DNA of 64,000 nt. Origin: an uncultured Lactobacillus sp. (GTDB taxonomy: Bacteria; Bacillota; Bacilli; Lactobacillales; Lactobacillaceae). Positions 59,191 through 64,000 of this stretch are shown here, in pieces. The stretch covers positions 1-64,000 of the forward strand of contig CALNAK010000039.1 of the NCBI GenBank assembly GCA_937874185.1, given 5' to 3'. Within the stretch, counting starts at the first letter, position 1; every line of letters starts with the position of its first letter. A program made the position numbers and the translations under genes. The notes beneath the pieces are model-generated. The model worked only from the letters and a program-made list of their open reading frames with translations. It was not told the origin of the DNA and searched no databases.

Positions 59191-59586
59191 ATGGATAATA
59201 AACTCGACAAATTAACATACGATCAAATTGTGGCAATTCATTTAGCAATAGATGAGAATGAGGAAATTACGCTTAGTGAGAAACGTTTAAAAAGTAATAT
59301 TGAATTCTTGAATCAATTTGAAGATATTGAATTATATTCAACACATTTATTATGTACAATGATTTGTGATGATATTTTTGAGAAGTACAATGCACAAACA
59401 GCAGTAGCAGCATTGGATTTCTTCTTACGACGTAATGGCTATCATCTGGACTTGGAAAAGGACGTTGATCGAACAACTATTCAAGGACTAATTAAGACAA
59501 TTACTGAAGCCTCAGAATTGAAGAAAGATGATTTGAATAATATTCAAGGAATCTTATCTACATGTATTCATGAGGATGAAGCGTAA
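59191..59586 (+). CDS. Doc/Fic-fold protein with a degenerate FIC motif
   Basis: A 131-residue protein the length of Doc toxins. LTYDQIVAIHLAI at the start and THLLCTMIC, then TAVAALDFFLRRNGYHLDL align with phage P1 Doc (LxxLH..., ...FLRRNG). The FIC loop, HxFxDANKRTA in Doc, is DIFEKYNAQTA (61-71) here: His, Asp, Lys and Arg are all lost, only Phe63, Asn67 and TA remain. It should be catalytically dead. ACTGGAG precedes ATG. No Phd antitoxin is nearby, and the gene is in core surroundings, which suggests a domesticated role. Confidence 0.6.
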   Translation: MDNKLDKLTYDQIVAIHLAIDENEEITLSEKRLKSNIEFLNQFEDIELYSTHLLCTMICDDIFEKYNAQTAVAALDFFLRRNGYHLDLEKDVDRTTIQGLIKTITEASELKKDDLNNIQGILSTCIHEDEA

Positions 59587-59590
59587 AAAA

Positions 59591-59618
59591 AATAAGCCTA
59601 GTTGGGCTTATTTTTTTT
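59591..59618. terminator. bidirectional terminator
   Basis: AATAAGCC-TAGTT-GGCTTATT with A and T runs on the two sides, between convergent genes. Confidence 0.9.
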
Positions 59619-59623
59619 GATCC

Positions 59624-60616
59624 TTAACCATTAATAATTGGTTGTGAAGTTAATATTTGTTTCCTTTCTTCGTTTGGCAGAATGTGGTATTGGTTTTTGT
59701 ATTTTTTATAAAAATCTGATTTATTTAACATGCCAATATTTTCTATAATATCCAAAATTGGTAAATCAGTTGAGGTGATTAAAGTGTGTGCCTTAATCAT
59801 CCTTTGAGTATTTATTAAAGTAGAAAAATTCTTACCAGTTTCTTTTTTTATGAGATTACTTAAATAATTTCTATTATATCCATATTTTAAAGCTAACTTA
59901 GATAAAGTAATATTTTGATAATTTCCTGATATTTCCTTTAGAATTTTTATCATTAATTGTTGTCGAGGATTTTTATTATTAATGGTTACATGATAGTTTC
60001 TAACCAGTTTAGTTAAAAGAATTGATAAATACGAAGAAATGATGGGATTAGAGAATTCATTTTTTGAATAGTATTCTGAAATGATATCTTCCATTGTCTT
60101 TTTTATGTCATTATTATTGTCATTTTTAAATATAACGTATTTTAAAGATGTTCTCTCGCCAGATGAACGCTTAATTAAGAAATCATACAGAATGGAGTTA
60201 CTCCGACGCATATCACTTAATAAATTGATATTAATTGATTTATCTCGAAAAAGAAGATTAATTAGTAAATCATTTTCACTTAATTTTTTTATTGAATGAG
60301 AAGAGCCAACATCTAATAGCAATAAGTCACCCTTGTTCAAATGTATGCTTGTTCCGTTTACTATCTCATCACAACTACCATTTAACATATAATTCATTTC
60401 TAGAAACTTATGGGAATGCTCCGGATAATCGGCAAATCTATCATGTTTGCTTATGTAAACATCTCTACTTTTAAAGAAATAGTTATTTATTATTCTATTC
60501 TCAATATTTTTTATTACAGCATTGGCGGGCAGGTCATCAACATGATGACCTGTTTTTATTTGTTCAATTTCAATTAAGTCGTGTTTCTTTAAGAGCTCTA
60601 GTACCCGTGAATTCAA
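59624..60616 (-). CDS. AraC family regulator of the rhamnose genes
   Basis: A 330-residue AraC/XylS regulator. The N-terminal cupin-like half contains YPEHSHKFLEMNYMLNGSCD and GDLLLLDVGSSHSIKKL. The C-terminal double HTH is NITLSKLALKYGYNRNYLSN then LIKKETGKNFSTLINTQRM. It starts at TTG eight bases from AGGGGG. Divergent from rhaBAD, so it most likely activates them in response to rhamnose, the role of RhaR/RhaS in other bacteria. Confidence 0.85.
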   Translation of the reverse strand: MNSRVLELLKKHDLIEIEQIKTGHHVDDLPANAVIKNIENRIINNYFFKSRDVYISKHDRFADYPEHSHKFLEMNYMLNGSCDEIVNGTSIHLNKGDLLLLDVGSSHSIKKLSENDLLINLLFRDKSININLLSDMRRSNSILYDFLIKRSSGERTSLKYVIFKNDNNNDIKKTMEDIISEYYSKNEFSNPIISSYLSILLTKLVRNYHVTINNKNPRQQLMIKILKEISGNYQNITLSKLALKYGYNRNYLSNLIKKETGKNFSTLINTQRMIKAHTLITSTDLPILDIIENIGMLNKSDFYKKYKNQYHILPNEERKQILTSQPIING

Positions 60617-60708
60617 TGAAGTTTCCCCCTGTACATATGTTACTAATGACTGAACTAATGATATTGTATCATTTTTACAATGTCGTTATATTTAAATCGT
60701 ACTAGAAA

Positions 60709-60722
60709 TGTTATCGCTTTCA
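60709..60722. promoter_or_regulatory. cre site (CcpA binding) for the rhamnose operon
   Basis: On the minus strand TGAAAGCGATAACA, a perfect fit to TGWAANCGNTNWCA. It sits about 90 bp upstream of rhaB in the divergent promoter region, consistent with carbon catabolite repression. Confidence 0.8.
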
Positions 60723-60806
60723 AAAAATGACTTTGAAATCTAATTGATCTTTAAAAAATATTTTTATGAGATTATTGAGAATTAGGGATGGAAGGAATGA
60801 TATGTA

Positions 60807-62276
60807 ATGCAACAAACGTATGTTGCTGTAGATATTGGTGCATCCAGTGGTCGCCTTATGTTGGGACAATTGAATAGTAACAAATTACAGCTTCGTGAAG
60901 TCCATAGATTTAAAAATGGATTTATTAAAAAGGGCAAGTTTGACTGTTGGTCCATTGATTCAATTATAAATGAGATTTTTATCGGCTTAGAAAAGGTAAA
61001 AGGACTTGGCTATAAAAATATAATCTTAGGAATTGATACTTGGGCGGTTGATTACGTTCTAGTTGGTAAAAATGGTAAAAAGCTAAAGGATCCGATAAGC
61101 TATCGGGATTCGAGAACAAAAAATGCGCTTAAAGAGTTAACATCAGACCTTTCTAAACAATATATTTATGCTAAAACTGGAATACAATTTTTAAGTTTTA
61201 ACACACTTTATCAATTGTATGAGGAAAGTAAGGATGATTTAGCCAATACCGATAAAATAATGATGATTCCTGACTATATTGGTTATGTTTTAACTGGGAA
61301 GGCTGTTACAGAAATTACAAATGCATCGACGACTCAGATGTTAAATCTTCGTGAAGGACTTTTTGACGATGATTTACTGAAGAAAGTTAATGTAAATCAA
61401 GGTCAGTTTCCTAAACTAGTTGAATCTGGAACAGTATTAGGAAAAATTAAGGATGAATGGAATCAGAAATATGATATTCCAGAGACAACTGTTGTATCAG
61501 TTGCAACTCATGATACAGCGTCGGCAGTGTTGGGTGCTCCCGGAAAAGGTAAACATTGGGCTTTTATAAGTTCAGGTACTTGGTCATTAATTGGAACGGA
61601 GTTAAATGTTCCAGAGAATGGTCAAAAAGCTTTCGAAAATAATTATACAAATGAATGGGGAGCTTATGGAACCTATCGAGTTTTGAAAAATATAATGGGC
61701 CTCTGGATGATTCAAAATGTAAAGAAAGAATTGTCAAATGATATAAGTTTTCAAGATTTAGCTGATTTAGCAGCTCGTGAAAAACCATTTCAACAATTTA
61801 TTGATGTTAATGATAAATGTTTTACTAATCCTGAAAATATGATCGAAACTATACAAGATTATTGTAAAAATACAGATCAAATTGTTCCGACAACAGGTGG
61901 AGAACTTGCAATGGCAATTTATTCAAATTTGGCATTGTATTATGCGAATGAAATCCAAAAGTTAGATGGGATTCTTGATTATAAATTGGACTCCTTAAAT
62001 ATTGTTGGCGGTGGATCTAATATTGGCCTTTTAAATCAATTAACAAGTAATTTGGCACATATTAATGTGTTGGCGGGTCCCAGTGAAGCGACAGCAATTG
62101 GTAACTTAGTTGTTCAAATGATTACAAAAAAGGAAATAAGAAATATTTCAGAAGGCAGAAATATTATAAGCAAATCATTTAAGATTAAGAAATTCGTGCC
62201 GGAAGATGATAATTACGATCAAGTATTAGAGAATTATCAAAACTTTTTAAATGGTGAAGCGATTACAAATATTTAA
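60807..62276 (+). CDS. rhaB: rhamnulokinase
   Basis: A 489-residue FGGY kinase that phosphorylates L-rhamnulose. VDIGASSGRLMLGQL at the N-terminus is the RhaB-specific phosphate loop (GASSGR). ILGIDTWAVDYVLV, THDTASAVLGAPG, FISSGTWSLIGTEL and LNIVGGGSNIGLLNQLTSNL follow in the expected order. GGAAGG precedes ATG. First gene of rhaBAD. Confidence 0.95.
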   Translation: MQQTYVAVDIGASSGRLMLGQLNSNKLQLREVHRFKNGFIKKGKFDCWSIDSIINEIFIGLEKVKGLGYKNIILGIDTWAVDYVLVGKNGKKLKDPISYRDSRTKNALKELTSDLSKQYIYAKTGIQFLSFNTLYQLYEESKDDLANTDKIMMIPDYIGYVLTGKAVTEITNASTTQMLNLREGLFDDDLLKKVNVNQGQFPKLVESGTVLGKIKDEWNQKYDIPETTVVSVATHDTASAVLGAPGKGKHWAFISSGTWSLIGTELNVPENGQKAFENNYTNEWGAYGTYRVLKNIMGLWMIQNVKKELSNDISFQDLADLAAREKPFQQFIDVNDKCFTNPENMIETIQDYCKNTDQIVPTTGGELAMAIYSNLALYYANEIQKLDGILDYKLDSLNIVGGGSNIGLLNQLTSNLAHINVLAGPSEATAIGNLVVQMITKKEIRNISEGRNIISKSFKIKKFVPEDDNYDQVLENYQNFLNGEAITNI

Positions 62277-62295
62277 TTATAAAGGAGATATAGAA

Positions 62296-63579
62296 ATGAT
62301 TAAATCAGAGAACGTCGAAAAAGCATACAAAGAAGCTAAAGAACGTTATGCAGAAATTGGTGTTGATACAGATAAGGTTTTAAAAGATTTAAAGAAAATT
62401 AAATTATCAGTTCATTGTTGGCAGGGGGATGATATTCACGGCTTTCTCTTTCCAGATCAAGAATTGACTGGAGGAATTGGAGTAAGTGGCAACTATCCTG
62501 GTATTGCAAGAACTCCTGATGAATTATCCGGTGATTTAAGCAAAGCATTATCATTGATTCCTGGTAGTCATAAAGTTCAATTACATGCAATTTATGCTGT
62601 CACAGATAAGAAAAAGGATTTAAATGACTTAACACCAAGTGATTTTAGTTACTGGGTAGATTGGGCTAAAAAAGAGCATATTGGATTGGATATGAATGGG
62701 ACGTTCTTCTCACATCCAATGGTTAAAAACAATTTCACATTAGCAAGTCCTGATAAAGATGTACGTGATTACTGGATCCAACATGGAAAAATCAGTCGTG
62801 AAATCTCAAATTATTTTGGTAAAGAATTGGGTCAACAATCAATCAATAATTTCTGGATTCCAGATGGTTTTAAAGATAATCCCATTGATAAAGCAACTCC
62901 AAGATTAAGATTAATTGATTCGTTAGACCAGATTATTGAAAAGAAGTATGACGAGAAAAACACCATTGAAGCTTTTGAAGGTAAGTTATTTGGAACTGGA
63001 ATTGAATCATATACTGTTGGTTCACACTTGTTCTATGACAATTACGCTATTACCAGAAATAAGCTTTGGACGATTGATGCTGGTCACTGGCACCCAACTG
63101 AAGATATCTCAGATAAGTTCTCCGCATTTTTACCATTTGGTAAAGGACTAATGCTTCATGTTTCACGACCAGTTCGTTGGGACAGTGATCATGTCGTTAT
63201 CTTTGATGAGGCGTTGGTAAGAATTACACGTGCGTTGGTTCGAGATAATGAGTTAAGTAAGACAAATATTGGATTAGATTTCTTCGATGCAACAATTAAT
63301 CGAGTAGCTGGATGGGTAATTGGTGCAAGAGCAACGCAGAAAGCTTTATTGCAAGCAATGCTTGAACCTATTGAACAATTAAAACAATCAGAATTGGATT
63401 TTGATTTCACTACTAGATTAGCTGAAACTGAGGAATTAAAGTCATATCCATTTGGTGCCGTTTGGGATGAATTCTGTTTACAAAATAATGTTCCAGTCGG
63501 AACTGATTGGTTGAATGAAATTCATCAATATGAAAAAGATGTTCAATTTAAACGTGATTCTAATTTGGTAACTGAATAA
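62296..63579 (+). CDS. rhaA: L-rhamnose isomerase
   Basis: A 427-residue RhaA (E. coli enzyme about 419). VHCWQGDDIHGF at the substrate entry, SYWVDWAKKEHIGLDMNGTF, FWIPDGFKDNP, and the metal-site segments AFEGKLFGTGIESYTVG and WTIDAGHWHPTE are present. It converts L-rhamnose to L-rhamnulose. ATG 62296 has AAAGGAGAT; the longer frame overlaps rhaB without a site. Confidence 0.96.
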   Translation: MIKSENVEKAYKEAKERYAEIGVDTDKVLKDLKKIKLSVHCWQGDDIHGFLFPDQELTGGIGVSGNYPGIARTPDELSGDLSKALSLIPGSHKVQLHAIYAVTDKKKDLNDLTPSDFSYWVDWAKKEHIGLDMNGTFFSHPMVKNNFTLASPDKDVRDYWIQHGKISREISNYFGKELGQQSINNFWIPDGFKDNPIDKATPRLRLIDSLDQIIEKKYDEKNTIEAFEGKLFGTGIESYTVGSHLFYDNYAITRNKLWTIDAGHWHPTEDISDKFSAFLPFGKGLMLHVSRPVRWDSDHVVIFDEALVRITRALVRDNELSKTNIGLDFFDATINRVAGWVIGARATQKALLQAMLEPIEQLKQSELDFDFTTRLAETEELKSYPFGAVWDEFCLQNNVPVGTDWLNEIHQYEKDVQFKRDSNLVTE

Positions 63580-63601
63580 TTGTAGAGGGAAGATATTAAT
63601 T

Positions 63602-64000
63602 ATGAAATTTATAGATTCAAAGTTTGTTGAAAAGATCAGTGAAATTACTAATGAATTATATAAACATGGATGGGATGAGAGAAATGGTGGCAATGTCAGT
63701 CTCCGCTTGACTTCAGAAGAGGTAAGTCAGTTTGATGATTTAGACAATGTAATCAGAAATATACCGATTAAGTTTGATGCAAGCCCATTAGCTGGCCAAT
63801 ATTATTTAGTAACTGGGACTGGTAGATACTTTAAAAATGTTCATAATTATCCGGAACGCGATACAGGGCTTGTTCGCATTACCGATGAGGGTAATTCAGT
63901 GGATCTTCTTTGGGGATTTAATGATGGTGGACAACCAACAAGTGAATTTCCAGCACATTTGATGACACATATTGCTCGTCAAAAAGTTGACTCCAATCAA
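63602..64000 (+). CDS. rhaD: rhamnulose-1-phosphate aldolase, N-terminal part
   Basis: At least 133 residues, cut by the window end. GWDERNGGNVSLRLTSEEV is the class II aldolase substrate loop (NGGNxS), and VTGTGRYFKN and GQPTSEFPAHLMTHIARQ follow, with the catalytic Glu in SEF. It splits rhamnulose-1-phosphate into DHAP and lactaldehyde. AGAGGGAAG precedes ATG, 22 bases after rhaA. Confidence 0.95.
   Translation, partial: MKFIDSKFVEKISEITNELYKHGWDERNGGNVSLRLTSEEVSQFDDLDNVIRNIPIKFDASPLAGQYYLVTGTGRYFKNVHNYPERDTGLVRITDEGNSVDLLWGFNDGGQPTSEFPAHLMTHIARQKVDSNQ

Overview
The window is AT-rich, low-GC Firmicute DNA from a member of the Lactobacillaceae. The evidence is the housekeeping order prmA-rsmE-membrane protein-relA-dtd, AGGAGG-type ribosome binding sites, frequent TTG starts, CcpA-type cre control of a rhamnose operon, and ISL3, IS3 (IS150-like) and IS605-type elements common in lactobacilli. 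A Companilactobacillus-like species is my best guess, but this is inference. No rRNA, tRNA, CRISPR array or prophage was seen.

Layout. 1-0.7 kb: one end of an IS605-type element (divergent tnpB and tnpA). 0.9-6 kb: a frameshifted DUF2975 membrane gene beside an HTH protein that appears fused to a bacteriocin-immunity helical domain, a GNAT acetyltransferase, a second immunity-like orphan, a two-gene ABC exporter, an orphan RelB/DinJ-type antitoxin and a Fic protein without the catalytic His. 6.1-9.6 kb: a 923-residue TOTE-type primase/SF2 helicase/degenerate PLD-like protein followed by a HigBA toxin-antitoxin pair. 9.7-16.7 kb: small regulator-plus-target units: YdcZ transporter/LysR/aldo-keto reductase sharing three copies of one operator, MFS pump/HTH regulator sharing a 32-bp palindrome, MerR/RibD-like reductase with a MerR-type operator. 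16.8-20.4 kb: a heterodimeric multidrug ABC exporter preceded by a 17-codon leader peptide that overlaps a terminator. 20.5-22.7 kb: tex, whose terminator has been split by an ISL3 element (22.76-24.81 kb). 24.9-31.7 kb: SDRs, a frameshifted MFS pump, a second RibD-like reductase, an IS3 element inside another terminator tail, and a HigBA remnant.

31.7-33.1 kb holds a three-gene operon on the minus strand that reads as a toxin-antitoxin-chaperone (TAC) module: an MqsR-like toxin, an HTH antitoxin with a long disordered tail, and a SecB-like chaperone. 33.2-36.7 kb is a two-component system divergent from a BcrA-type ABC transporter. 36.8-50 kb is accessory and decayed: a frameshifted HAD phosphatase, a candidate structured RNA, an FRG-domain gene, fragments of GNAT, aldo-keto reductase and alpha/beta hydrolase genes, a 409-residue HTH protein of unknown role, a second (frameshifted) Fic gene, a YhgE/Pip exporter with its TetR regulator, and a MerR/DUF4260 unit. 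A modular intergenic repeat built on ATAAAGTACAT boxes recurs through it.

50-59.6 kb returns to core genes: an M20 peptidase, small conserved proteins, YbaK, prmA, rsmE, relA, dtd, an HAD hydrolase and a Doc-fold protein with a degenerate FIC motif. 59.6-64 kb is an L-rhamnose catabolism locus (AraC-type regulator, rhaB, rhaA, rhaD cut by the window end) with a perfect cre site.

At least six accessory genes are broken by one-base changes in homopolymers. The large core genes (tex, relA, prmA, rsmE) are intact. This is either real decay or residual assembly error.
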